This document shows positions 35,474-44,365 of a stretch of 64,000 nucleotides of DNA, one piece after another (within the stretch, counting starts at the first letter, position 1; each line of letters begins with the position of its first letter). The DNA lies in assembly GCA_003327455.1 (NCBI GenBank), contig QOQU01000004.1, positions 1 to 64,000 on the forward strand. Direction: 5' to 3'. The stretch comes from Anaerolineae bacterium. Its GTDB lineage: Bacteria > Chloroflexota > Anaerolineae > Anaerolineales > UBA4823. A program made the translations under genes and the position numbers. The notes below the pieces were generated by a model. The model made no database searches, was not told where the DNA came from, and saw only the letters and a program-made list of their open reading frames with translations.

Positions 35474-36255
35474 AAAACAATCACAAACTTGGCGCCGTGC
35501 TTTCGATCCTGGGAGTTTTAACTGGAATTCTGCTCTTTTATCTTTTAGCATCTCAGTACAACCTGTTGATTGCCGTGAAAACCGCTGCCGGTCGAGCAGA
35601 TGAAGCCACTTCGGTTCGCATCACCCACGCCGTATTAGGGTGGTTGGGCACCAGCACAACGGCTATTTGGGCAGCGGTTCTATACGGATTTTTACAGAAA
35701 GAAACTTGGGCCTGGTTTTGGGGAACAGTGGCTGCCACCCTTCAATTGCTGGCAGGTTTCTTTCCAGCCATCCCCGCCATGGATAGTCATTTACCGATGC
35801 CAACCCTGAGCGCTTTCGGAATTGGCCTGGTTTTATGGTTTGGAATGTTGTTGATCGGGGGAGTCGGAAGAAAGGCTATGGCTCTGACCTTCGTGGCTGG
35901 ACTGGCATATGTGCTAACCTTCATTGATGGTGTTGCACCCATTGCCAAATATACCACTTCTCATGATGATCCCTTTTGGAATGGAATGTACGTCATGTCC
36001 CAACAGGTAGCCTGGTGGGGTGCAGCTGCCTGGGCGATTTTTATCTTTGCCGTGTTGCGCAATCAGAACTGGGCGTTGCCGCTGGGTATTTTTGCTGCCG
36101 TCATGTCCATGTTGGCTGGTTACCCCTTGGGGCTACACAATGCCCTGGTTGAAGTCCATCGCTTTTCAATGTTCCTGCCTGCCCCCATTCTCAGCACGCT
36201 GCTACTCATCTATTTGCTATTACCCTCCACACGGCGTTTCTTGACAGGCAGTTAA
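35470..36255 (+). CDS. unknown seven-helix membrane protein, operon member
   Basis: A 261-residue membrane protein with about seven helices and His residues within or next to the helices (RITHAVLGWLG, TTSHDDPFWNG, LGLHNALVEVHRFSMF). The His residues near helix ends could bind heme or metal, but no named family is recognised. Translationally coupled (ATGA) to the BON gene; next gene begins 101 bases on. It belongs with the candidate respiratory cluster. Confidence 0.6.
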   Translation: MKNNHKLGAVLSILGVLTGILLFYLLASQYNLLIAVKTAAGRADEATSVRITHAVLGWLGTSTTAIWAAVLYGFLQKETWAWFWGTVAATLQLLAGFFPAIPAMDSHLPMPTLSAFGIGLVLWFGMLLIGGVGRKAMALTFVAGLAYVLTFIDGVAPIAKYTTSHDDPFWNGMYVMSQQVAWWGAAAWAIFIFAVLRNQNWALPLGIFAAVMSMLAGYPLGLHNALVEVHRFSMFLPAPILSTLLLIYLLLPSTRRFLTGS

Positions 36256-36356
36256 TTTGCCTGGATTGTCCCGTTTTGTAACTTTTATCACAGATTTTCT
36301 GGAGGATACGAGCGATAGTTAAGAAAAAGATCAGATCAATCATAAGGAGTTGTAAA

Positions 36357-36983
36357 ATGCACCCCAACCTTCTCGATCGTATCCTCTTGTTAGCCACAGG
36401 ATTGGTCGCAATCTACCTGCTGTGGCGCTTCTGGAATCGTTACCGCCGCCTTCATCAACTGTATGATATTTATTATCTCATAGGCTTTGCCGTCTTGCTG
36501 GTCTCCGGGCTTCTGCTCATCTTTCTGGATTACGGGATTTTAGCTTCACCACTTGTGCTCACCGTAGCCAGCCTGATTCCACTGGGAATTTCGCTCGGCA
36601 TCGCCAATCAATATTTCCCGGCATGGAAGAAAGCGTTTGCCTGGTTCGCTTTGATCGGTTTCTTTGCCATTGCGATTACCAGCCTGACCGGGATGGCAAC
36701 GCTCAAGAAAGTCGCCGTCCCCCTTTTCCATGGTGTGGCTGGTCTGGTGATTTCTCTGGGTCCCTTTCTGGCAAAAAACGCCCCGCGCGGTTTTCAGTGG
36801 GTGGGAGTAGGAGGAGCGCTGATCGGAATTGGAGGCATTGCGCTAGCGTTCTTAAGCGTTGGTAAGCCCCTGTTGGGCATCTTCACTGCTGATCTGGTTT
36901 TCAACATCCTTGCGCTTCTCTTGCTCTTGATGACCTTAGCCTTTGCGTGGGGTTTTGTCAAAGAACTTAGAGCTACTTCCTAG
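36357..36983 (+). CDS. six-helix membrane protein, paralogue A
   Basis: A 208-residue protein of six predicted helices. It is clearly related to the protein at 40518-41123: both begin LLDR/PLDR, share SPLV near residue 65, a WKKAF/WGEAF segment, and a central VPLFHGVAGL / LAVVHGVAGI motif with one conserved His (125 here). Family unknown to me. A AAGGAG ribosome site precedes it. The His in helix four suggests a cofactor ligand. Confidence 0.65.
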   Translation: MHPNLLDRILLLATGLVAIYLLWRFWNRYRRLHQLYDIYYLIGFAVLLVSGLLLIFLDYGILASPLVLTVASLIPLGISLGIANQYFPAWKKAFAWFALIGFFAIAITSLTGMATLKKVAVPLFHGVAGLVISLGPFLAKNAPRGFQWVGVGGALIGIGGIALAFLSVGKPLLGIFTADLVFNILALLLLLMTLAFAWGFVKELRATS

Positions 36984-37073
36984 CGCCTTGTCATTTTGAA
37001 GGAGGTTGAAATCTTTGACAACTCATTTTATTGGAGAAAGGTGATAACGGATCAGCGTACGGAGGTTTATTGA

Positions 37074-38609
37074 ATGAAAGCTCTGGCAACACGATTGGAT
37101 TTTCTCTTTCGTTCCACGCGCGGCCTGACCCTGGTCGCCATTGCAGTGGTGTCACTGATCACTGCCCTTTTTGGAATGCTTTCTGGCCCGATGGCAGAAT
37201 GGGGGGTGCGCGACGTGGTCGTGCGAGCTTTGGGGATGAAGCTGGTGCAGGCGGAGCGCGAGGGGCGCATTATTATGATCTATCATACGATTGCCAACAC
37301 TGTCATTGCGATTGAAGTGTACTTCATCACCCAACTGGTACGCATAAAGCGGTACGAACAAACGATCATCAATGGGACGGTAACTGCCGGCTATCTCAGC
37401 GCGGCGATCTTTGGCTTGCTGTTTGTCTATTGGGGGCACCATTTTGTCTTTCATGGCTTGTTTTTACTTGGTGAGTCTTTGATGTTCTTCGCCGGCATCC
37501 TGCTGGCAATCGCCCTTTGGCCATGGAAGCGAGAATACCTTCTGCCTCCAACCTCGCCTTACGCACGCACCAGGCAGGGCATTGATTTAGAACGGGTTGC
37601 GTTTTTCACGATGACGGTCGCCACCCTGGTCTCGGCAGCTTTTGGGGCAGTAACCGGCTCGTATTGGGGAAATGGTCATGAAACGTTTTTAGCCGAAGAC
37701 CTGATCCGTATTCCCCATAAGACCGACCTGCAACAGGCGATCATTGGTCATCTTCATATTATGCTCACCCTGATTGCCATTGCGATCACCCTGATTGTCG
37801 GACGTTGGAAAGATTTCAAAGGTCTGTTGCATCGCATTGCCATGCCTTTGATGATCAGCGGCACCATCGTGATCACGGCGGGCGCCCTTTCGGTCGTGTG
37901 GCTGGAATGGGCGCATACGATTATTTACTTTGGTTCGGTCTTCGTCATGTTGGCTGCCCTGATGTATGTCATTTACGCCTGGGATTTGCTGATCAAAGAA
38001 GGTACGCAGGACCTTCGGAAACCCACTTTAGGACAAAAGTTGAGGGCACTCCTGCGCGACCCATTGCGCTTTGGGCCTGGCTGGCAGATGGTCTTTATGA
38101 ATTTTACCGTCAGCGGCGTGGGCATCTTCATGGCTGTCAAGCTGGATGAGATCTTCCGCGTCTGGCCGCATCGCGAAGAACGAATTATTTTGACCGGCCA
38201 CTGGCATATCCTCTCCGGCTTGATTGCCACAATTATCTTAATGTATTACGCCCATCTTTCCGGCTTACAGGGAAAGGCTCGCCAGTGGTTCGGTTGGCTT
38301 CTGATCCTCCTTTCCGACCTGGCTTTTGGCTCGGTGACGATCTTCTCGATGAAACGCTTGTTCGTCAGTGAAGCAAATCAGCAAAATCTGGTTAACTGGA
38401 CGATGTTGCTTGCCGACTTTGGGTTGGCGGCGGTTCTGTTGATCCTGGCGATCTTCTTGATCTGGCGTCTCTCGGACCTGTTCCGCGAGCAGGGGGTTTG
38501 GAGGCGCGAGCTTCGAGAGGAGAAGCGCCTGCTAGCCGAATTGGAATTGCGCGAACAGGAACAGAAGGCAAAAGAATTAAAAGCCATTCTCAAGGAGGCG
38601 TCAAAATGA
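37074..38609 (+). CDS. 12-helix His-rich protein with three repeated four-helix modules; HCO-like candidate
   Basis: A 511-residue membrane protein of about 12 helices and a charged C-terminal coiled tail (about 470-510, rich in Glu/Arg/Leu). Three modules repeat with 150-155 residue spacing: IIMIYHTIAN (His71), IIGHLHIMLT (His226, 228) and IILTGHWHIL (His376, 378), each at the start of a second helix. Further His: 122, 123, 127, 253, 281, 394. Three-fold four-helix architecture with His at helices 2, 6 and 10 recalls heme-copper oxidase/NO reductase subunit I, but no canonical motif (HPEV, consecutive HH in helix 7) is present. Coupled by ATGA to the next gene. Confidence 0.6.
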   Translation: MKALATRLDFLFRSTRGLTLVAIAVVSLITALFGMLSGPMAEWGVRDVVVRALGMKLVQAEREGRIIMIYHTIANTVIAIEVYFITQLVRIKRYEQTIINGTVTAGYLSAAIFGLLFVYWGHHFVFHGLFLLGESLMFFAGILLAIALWPWKREYLLPPTSPYARTRQGIDLERVAFFTMTVATLVSAAFGAVTGSYWGNGHETFLAEDLIRIPHKTDLQQAIIGHLHIMLTLIAIAITLIVGRWKDFKGLLHRIAMPLMISGTIVITAGALSVVWLEWAHTIIYFGSVFVMLAALMYVIYAWDLLIKEGTQDLRKPTLGQKLRALLRDPLRFGPGWQMVFMNFTVSGVGIFMAVKLDEIFRVWPHREERIILTGHWHILSGLIATIILMYYAHLSGLQGKARQWFGWLLILLSDLAFGSVTIFSMKRLFVSEANQQNLVNWTMLLADFGLAAVLLILAIFLIWRLSDLFREQGVWRRELREEKRLLAELELREQEQKAKELKAILKEASK

Positions 38610-39568
38610 AAGCGGTTCTTTTGCTCTTCCTTGCCCTTTTTTCACTCACCCTGGGTGCCTGCACCCCTGCACCAGCCGTTGGGGCCGTCACTCCCCCTTT
38701 CATTGATCCCGGGGTTGACCCCAATGCCTGGGCATTGATCCCCGCTGGCTCTTTCCCCTTTGGACAACACGATCATCTTACCCTCATTGATTACGACTAT
38801 GAGATGATGGTCACCGATGTCACCAATGCGCAACTGGCGCGCTTTCTGAATGAAGGCCTGGCAGCCGGGCTTTTGCACATCGGGGCAATCGAAGTGGAAA
38901 TGGGCGGGGCAGTCAGGCTGGTCGAAGGGGTGGGAGTGTTTTATCCCGGAGATGAGTTCCACGCCCACGAGCATGAAGAAGAGATCAAAGCGGGCGACAA
39001 GCTGGTGATCCCTTTGCAAGAGGAAGGATTACGGGTCGTGTGGCATGGAGAGTCATTCCAGCCTATCCCAGAATATTCCAATCATCCGGCTACCATGGTG
39101 ACCTGGTTTGGGGCGAAAGCCTATTGTGAATTCTATGGCTGGAGACTGCCCACCGAGGTGGAGTGGGAAAAGGCGGCAAGGGGTACAGAGTTGGTCGATG
39201 GACGTGGCTTACCCTTTCCCTGGGGCACGGAAATCAAAGGCAACAACGCCAATTATTACTCCTCTTTCGATTTATTCGAAAAGATGTCTGGCAAATTGGG
39301 AAATACCACCCCGGTGGGATTCTACAATGGCAAAACCTATCAGGGTTATCAGACTCTGGACTCGCCCAGTCCGTATGGATTGTATGACATGGCCGGCAAT
39401 GTCTGGCAGTGGATGGGTGATATCTATCCTGACCAGCATTACCGTTATATGCGTGGCGGCAGCTTTTATTCTTATGAAGTCGATCTGCGCGTGTGGAAAC
39501 GCAATAGCGCGCATCCCGCCTACTACAGCCCGCAAGTCGGTTTTCGTTGCGCCCGTGCGGTGCAGTAA
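38606..39568 (+). CDS. FGE/SUMF1-like lipoprotein
   Basis: A 320-residue exported protein. The signal ends in lipobox LGAC with Cys19 lipidated, followed by a formylglycine-generating-enzyme-type fold (about 45-318): WRLPTEVEWEKAARG, YDMAGNVWQWMGD, MRGGSF and VGFRCAR. Relatives include FGE, NirV and EgtB-like proteins; the insertion near 105-150, rich in His and Glu (EFHAHEHEEEI), is unusual. Catalytic copper Cys pair of true FGE is not evident, so it may be a structural or metal-handling variant. RBS AAGGAGG; ATGA overlap with the His-rich membrane gene. Confidence 0.8.
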   Translation: MKAVLLLFLALFSLTLGACTPAPAVGAVTPPFIDPGVDPNAWALIPAGSFPFGQHDHLTLIDYDYEMMVTDVTNAQLARFLNEGLAAGLLHIGAIEVEMGGAVRLVEGVGVFYPGDEFHAHEHEEEIKAGDKLVIPLQEEGLRVVWHGESFQPIPEYSNHPATMVTWFGAKAYCEFYGWRLPTEVEWEKAARGTELVDGRGLPFPWGTEIKGNNANYYSSFDLFEKMSGKLGNTTPVGFYNGKTYQGYQTLDSPSPYGLYDMAGNVWQWMGDIYPDQHYRYMRGGSFYSYEVDLRVWKRNSAHPAYYSPQVGFRCARAVQ

Positions 39569-39642
39569 GGTATAATTTGGAGCACTTTGGGAAAGAAAAC
39601 CATCGAGCGAACAGAATTGCTGAACCGATCGGAGATGTGAAC

Positions 39643-40521
39643 ATGCGGAGAGCAGCCGTTGGTTTACAGATTGTGAAACACAAAATCCGCCTCTACTGGC
39701 CGCTCATCAAGAGCCTGCAGACCTTTTTGCTGCTTGCCACGGGACTGGCAGGCTATATGAGCGCGCGCTGTCCAATTTTCAACCTTTCCACTCTGCTGGG
39801 GCTGAGCGGCAGTCTTTTTCTGGCGATTGGCGGCTCAACTGTGCTGAATATGTGGTGGGACCGCGATATCGATGCCAGAATGGGACGGACTCAAAAGCGA
39901 CCCTTACCCACAGGGGAGGTTTCCTCCCAGGAAACGCTGCGCCTTGGCTTGATCCTTTCGGTAGCCGGGCTTGCATGGTCTGCTTTTCTCTCTCCTCTAT
40001 ATGCGCTGGTGGTCTTTGCCGGCTGGTTTTTCGATGTGGTGGTCTATACCATCTGGCTCAAACGACGGACTTGCTGGAGCATCGTCTGGGGAGGCATTGC
40101 CGGAGGAATGCCGATCCTTGCCGGGCGGGTTCTCGGCACAGGCTCGATTGACTGGATTGGGATTCTGCTGAGTCTCTCGGTGTTGTTCTGGATTCCGACC
40201 CACATCCTGACCTTTGCGATGCGCTTTATCTCGGATTACCAGAATGCAGGCGTGCCTACATTCCCTTCCTGCTATGGTTTCTCTGTAACGCGGGCAACCA
40301 TTGCGGCTTCGAGTGTGCTGGCAGCTTTTGCCATCGGGACGGCAAGCATTTTGATCGGCGTGCAATGGGGCTTCGTGCGTTTGCTGGTCGTTCTCTCCAG
40401 CGGTTTGCTGCTTCTGGCTCTTGGAAGCCTGCTTCGCCCGAACGAACGGGTGAATTTCGGATTATTCAAGTATGCCTCTCTCTACATGCTGGCTTCGATG
40501 ATCCTGCTTTCGATTCAATGA
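39643..40521 (+). CDS. ctaB: UbiA-superfamily prenyltransferase, heme O synthase-like
   Basis: A 292-residue membrane protein of about eight to nine helices. The prenyl-diphosphate/Mg motif reads NMWWDRDIDARMGRTQKRPLP, split across residues 66-86, which fits protoheme IX farnesyltransferase. The second Asp motif region is ISDYQNAG. The enzyme attaches a farnesyl chain to heme b to make heme O for heme-copper oxidases. The ATG at 39643 follows GGAGA; a frame open further upstream is not used. It overlaps the next gene by ATGA. Confidence 0.85.
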   Translation: MRRAAVGLQIVKHKIRLYWPLIKSLQTFLLLATGLAGYMSARCPIFNLSTLLGLSGSLFLAIGGSTVLNMWWDRDIDARMGRTQKRPLPTGEVSSQETLRLGLILSVAGLAWSAFLSPLYALVVFAGWFFDVVVYTIWLKRRTCWSIVWGGIAGGMPILAGRVLGTGSIDWIGILLSLSVLFWIPTHILTFAMRFISDYQNAGVPTFPSCYGFSVTRATIAASSVLAAFAIGTASILIGVQWGFVRLLVVLSSGLLLLALGSLLRPNERVNFGLFKYASLYMLASMILLSIQ

Positions 40522-41123
40522 AAGTATCACCTCTCGACCGTTTGCTCTTTCTGATAACTGCCCTGGTTGCCTCGTATCAAATTGCCATCGGAATCGAGGG
40601 ATTGGGCAGCCTGCCTCTGTTTGCCTACACTGTTGGTTTTGGCGTCCTGCTGGTTTCGGCTTTGCTCATCCTCATTCTCGGCTTCGAGGTATTACAAAGC
40701 CCACTGGTCATTCTCCTGGCGACTCTGATCCCTCTGAGCCTGGCGTGCGGTCTGGTCTGGGAATACCTGCCGGGCTGGGGAGAGGCTTTTGCGATTTTTG
40801 CCTTGCTCGGAATGCTTGCCATTGGGTGGACGCGCTTTACCCACACACCCCGTCCCCTGGCAACCCTAACCCTTGCGGTGGTACATGGCGTGGCTGGCAT
40901 TACCATATTTGGGCTGCCGCTGGGGATGGTCATCACGCAACGAGCGGGACAGGCTTTCCTCCTGGTCAGCGCAGGCGGAGGCTTGATTGGCGTGATGGGT
41001 TTACTGCTCTCTTTCTTGCGCATGGGGGTGCCACTTCTTGATCAAGAGAAACTCTTGCGGGCTTTTCCACCCCTTTTTCTGGTCATCACAATCGCTTACG
41101 TGCTGGGCTTCAACGGTCGCTGA
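40518..41123 (+). CDS. six-helix membrane protein, paralogue B
   Basis: A 201-residue membrane protein paralogous to the one at 36357-36983 (see there), with His123 in VVHGVAGI. ATGA overlap with the heme O synthase-like gene. Having two divergent copies that flank the module repeats suggests that they are structural partners in one complex. Function unknown. Confidence 0.65.
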   Translation: MKVSPLDRLLFLITALVASYQIAIGIEGLGSLPLFAYTVGFGVLLVSALLILILGFEVLQSPLVILLATLIPLSLACGLVWEYLPGWGEAFAIFALLGMLAIGWTRFTHTPRPLATLTLAVVHGVAGITIFGLPLGMVITQRAGQAFLLVSAGGGLIGVMGLLLSFLRMGVPLLDQEKLLRAFPPLFLVITIAYVLGFNGR

Positions 41124-41191
41124 GATCCAAGGAAATCTGCATCAAACAAGATCCGCCTTGGGTAAAGGCATTTCGGCTGGTCGCGAGGGTG

Positions 41192-41308
41192 ATGATGGGG
41201 ATCACTGCCTTCTTAACCCTTGCCAGTGGGTCAGGTACCGTTTATGTAACATTGGCTGCGGAGCACTTTGGCGAAGTCATGGCGCCCCTGATTCCCTGCA
41301 ACCGGTGA
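41192..41308 (+). CDS. possible small single-helix membrane ORF
   Basis: A 38-codon frame from ATG at 41192, reading MMGITAFLTLASGSG..., could form one helix. The same frame stays open upstream to the CTG at 41120, which overlaps the TGA of the preceding gene and would give 62 codons (a CTGA overlap akin to ATGA). No ribosome site is obvious. Reported as a possibility only. Confidence 0.25.
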   Translation: MMGITAFLTLASGSGTVYVTLAAEHFGEVMAPLIPCNR

Positions 41309-41444
41309 AGAGCTTTTGCTCGGTTTTGTTCCTTACCCGCCCACGCCATCAACGTTGGAGGGGATTTTGTGGGGTTAGCATACCGCACTTCAGGGCAGTT
41401 TCCAAACCTATCTACTTTGTTAAGTCCCTAAGAGATTCATGTTG

Positions 41445-41469
41445 TATACTCAAAATGGATAAGAGTATA
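41445..41469. promoter_or_regulatory. palindrome resembling the VapBC operator
   Basis: TATACTC (41445-41451) and GAGTATA (41463-41469) form an inverted repeat with 11 bases between. The pattern resembles the VapBC operator at 10373-10402. It is followed by a short broken frame (ending about 41587) with a basic, antitoxin-like composition, so it may be a relic of a toxin-antitoxin module. Confidence 0.3.
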
Positions 41470-41654
41470 GCAAGAAGGTGATTTTCGGCTAATCCTCCTG
41501 AGAAAGCTGATCCTGGCAGAAAGCAGGCAAAAACTTAAGCTATCTCAACGCTTGAAAGAGGCAGACCGCAGAGTGCATCGACATTAGAACGTGTAATTGG
41601 TGAAAAGGGGTCTCATTAACTGAGATCGTTTTGGCATACAGGAGGCAACTGCCT

Positions 41655-44363
41655 ATGGACGGGTTCAACTCTCCTTTGTTTCTGCAGTCGATTTTTCGGG
41701 CAGCTCCCTTAGGGATTGGCCTGGTTGTCGATCGGGTGTTTGTGGAAGTCAATCAGTATCTATGTGAAATGTTGGGCTACACTGCGCAGGAGTTGATCGG
41801 ACAATCGGCGCGCATGATCTACCCCGACGAAGCTGAATTTGAAAGGGTGGGCAAAGAGAAATACGCCCAAATCGATGTCAGTGGTGTGGGCAGTATCGAA
41901 ACTCGCTGGTTGCGCAAAGATGGTCGGATCATTGATGTTCTATTGAGTTCTGCTCCCATTGACCCTTCCGACCGAAAGAAAGGCGTCACCTTTACTGCTC
42001 TGGACATCACCGCCCGCAAGCGTATTGAAGAACAATTGCAAATTGCAGAGGCAAACTACCGCACCCTGGTGGAGCAGGTGCCGGCGGTGATTTATATCGA
42101 CCTCCCGGATGAACTCAGCACCAATCTCTACACCAGCCCCCAAATCTTAACGCTGACCGGATATCATTCTGGGGAGCTTATCCAGGATCCCGAGCTATGG
42201 GTGCGCATGCTTCATCCTGAAGATCAAGAGTCGGTTCTGGCAGAGCACTTGCGTACTAACCAGACGGGGGACCCGTTTCGCATGGACTATCGCATTATCC
42301 ACAAGGATGGCAGGGTCATCTGGGTGCGCGATGAAGCCGTGCTTGAACGCGATGCAACGGGACAACCCCTCTTCTGGAGAGGCATTATCATAGATATTAC
42401 TTCGCAAAAAGAAGCCGAGCTGCGCCTGAAACAATCTGAAGAAAAATTTGCCAAAGCTTTCCTGACCAGCCCAGACGCAGTCAATATCAACCGTCTTTCG
42501 GACGGGGTCTATCTGGATATCAACGAGGGGTTTACCCGCATCATGGGTTATGAGCGCCGGGAAGTGTTGGGAAAATCTTCCCTGGAGCTAGGGATTTGGG
42601 TGAATCCCGCCGATCGCGCGCGCCTGGTTCAGGAGCTCCAAGCCAATGGATATGTGAATAACCTGGAAGCGCCCTTTCGCACCAGGGATGGACAGATTCT
42701 GACCGGGTTGATGTCTGCTCGCGTCATCGAAATTGGTGGCGAAACCTGTATCCTCTCGATCACTCGTGACATCACGGAACGCAAACGGCGTGAGCGGGAA
42801 CTGGAGGCGATGGTGCGCGTCTCCGCCGCCATGCGCCAGGTTTCCAATAGTTCGCAAATGGTTGCATTGCTGGCGGAACAGTGTGGTGAACTCTTTCAAA
42901 CCGACCTGGTCCTGATCGGCTTGCTGGACGAGATACCAATGCAAGGGAAAGTGGTATACGCCAACGGAGGCTGGCGAGATCTGTTGGGCAAAGTTCTCAC
43001 CATCCCGCCAGAAGCGTTGAAGGGAGAACCGTATCCCTCCCTGGAAGGAGAGACGGATACCATAGAAATAAGCTGGCTCAAAGAGTGGATCAACTTTTCT
43101 TCACAGTGGGTGGGAGTTTTTCCATTGAAAACCTCGCTGGCGGAAGTCGGCTGGTTGTGTATCGGACGCAACCTGCCTCTTACCCCTCATGAGTCCCACA
43201 TTCTGCGGGCAGTGATCGACATGGCAGCCTCTTCCATCCAACGAGCGATCCTTTACGATCAAACGGTCAGACGAATCGATCGTTTGAATGCCCTGCACCT
43301 GATCGATCGCACAATCAATGCCAGCCTGGATGTGAATTTCACGGCAAATATCCTGCTCAGCCAGGTTGTTCAACAACTTGGTCTCCATGCTGCGACTCTT
43401 CTGAAATTCAATGTAGCCAGTCAACTGTTTTCGATCCTGGCGACCTATCAATATCCAAAGCAATTGATCCCTTCTATCTACCAACTGGAAAACGATCCGC
43501 CCCGCCAGGCAATTCTGGAACGAAAGATCATCTGGATCGAAAATTTGAGGGAATACACCGCACCGAGACGCTTTTTCGAGCGCAGCGCAGCGCAAGGATA
43601 CCTCGGCTATGCGGTGGCGCCTCTGATCTCAAAGGGTCAAATCAAGGGGGTCATGGAGATGTTTTGTAAGGAGGAACTCCATCCTTCAGAAGACTGGCTT
43701 CGCTTTGTCCAGGCGCTGGTCGAACAAGCCGCCATCGCCCTTGAAAACGCGGAACTATTCGAAACTTTACAACGTAATCAAAGTCAATTATCCCTTGCCT
43801 ACGATGGGCTGATTGAGGGGTTTGCCCGAGCCCTTGAATTGAGAAATGCGGCTACTCCTGATCATTCTCGTCGGGTTGCGGAGATGACCGTGCGCCTGGC
43901 GCGTCAGTTTGGCTTTAACGAAGCCGCTTTGGTGAATATCCGCCATGGCGCGCTCTTGCATGACATCGGCCATCTTGCCGTCCCCGAGGCGATTCTCCAG
44001 AAACCAGCTTCTCTGACAGAAGAGGAATGGGATATTGTGCACAGACATCCTGAATATGCGAAGGAGATACTTGCAGCAATTCCTTCGCTTCAGGCGGCTG
44101 TTACAATCCCTTATTGCCATCATGAACATTGGGATGGCAATGGTTATCCGCGGCGACTTAAGGGCGAGAGCATCCCCCTGGAGGCACGTATTTTTGCGGT
44201 AGTTGATGTATGGGACGCCCTGCGCTCCGCGCGCCCCTATCGCCCGGCGTGGAGTGCAGAACAGACTCTGAACCATCTGCGCGAGCAGGCTGGAAAGCAA
44301 TTTGACCCGCGGGTTGTCTCTGCTTTCGTCGAAATTTCGGGAGATTTGGAGCAGATTTCTTAG
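41655..44363 (+). CDS. PAS-PAS-PAS-GAF-GAF-HD-GYP sensor
   Basis: A 902-residue soluble sensor: PAS (about 10-125), PAS (about 130-255), PAS (about 260-380), two GAF domains (about 385-530 and 545-705), and HD-GYP (about 715-895). The HD-GYP motif HDIGHLAVPEAIL has His instead of the usual Lys after Gly, while HHEHWDGNGYP is complete. It should hydrolyse c-di-GMP in response to cytosolic signals. The ATG at 41655 has AGGAGG upstream. The gene is followed at once by a repeat array. Confidence 0.88.
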   Translation: MDGFNSPLFLQSIFRAAPLGIGLVVDRVFVEVNQYLCEMLGYTAQELIGQSARMIYPDEAEFERVGKEKYAQIDVSGVGSIETRWLRKDGRIIDVLLSSAPIDPSDRKKGVTFTALDITARKRIEEQLQIAEANYRTLVEQVPAVIYIDLPDELSTNLYTSPQILTLTGYHSGELIQDPELWVRMLHPEDQESVLAEHLRTNQTGDPFRMDYRIIHKDGRVIWVRDEAVLERDATGQPLFWRGIIIDITSQKEAELRLKQSEEKFAKAFLTSPDAVNINRLSDGVYLDINEGFTRIMGYERREVLGKSSLELGIWVNPADRARLVQELQANGYVNNLEAPFRTRDGQILTGLMSARVIEIGGETCILSITRDITERKRRERELEAMVRVSAAMRQVSNSSQMVALLAEQCGELFQTDLVLIGLLDEIPMQGKVVYANGGWRDLLGKVLTIPPEALKGEPYPSLEGETDTIEISWLKEWINFSSQWVGVFPLKTSLAEVGWLCIGRNLPLTPHESHILRAVIDMAASSIQRAILYDQTVRRIDRLNALHLIDRTINASLDVNFTANILLSQVVQQLGLHAATLLKFNVASQLFSILATYQYPKQLIPSIYQLENDPPRQAILERKIIWIENLREYTAPRRFFERSAAQGYLGYAVAPLISKGQIKGVMEMFCKEELHPSEDWLRFVQALVEQAAIALENAELFETLQRNQSQLSLAYDGLIEGFARALELRNAATPDHSRRVAEMTVRLARQFGFNEAALVNIRHGALLHDIGHLAVPEAILQKPASLTEEEWDIVHRHPEYAKEILAAIPSLQAAVTIPYCHHEHWDGNGYPRRLKGESIPLEARIFAVVDVWDALRSARPYRPAWSAEQTLNHLREQAGKQFDPRVVSAFVEISGDLEQIS

Positions 44364-44365
44364 GG

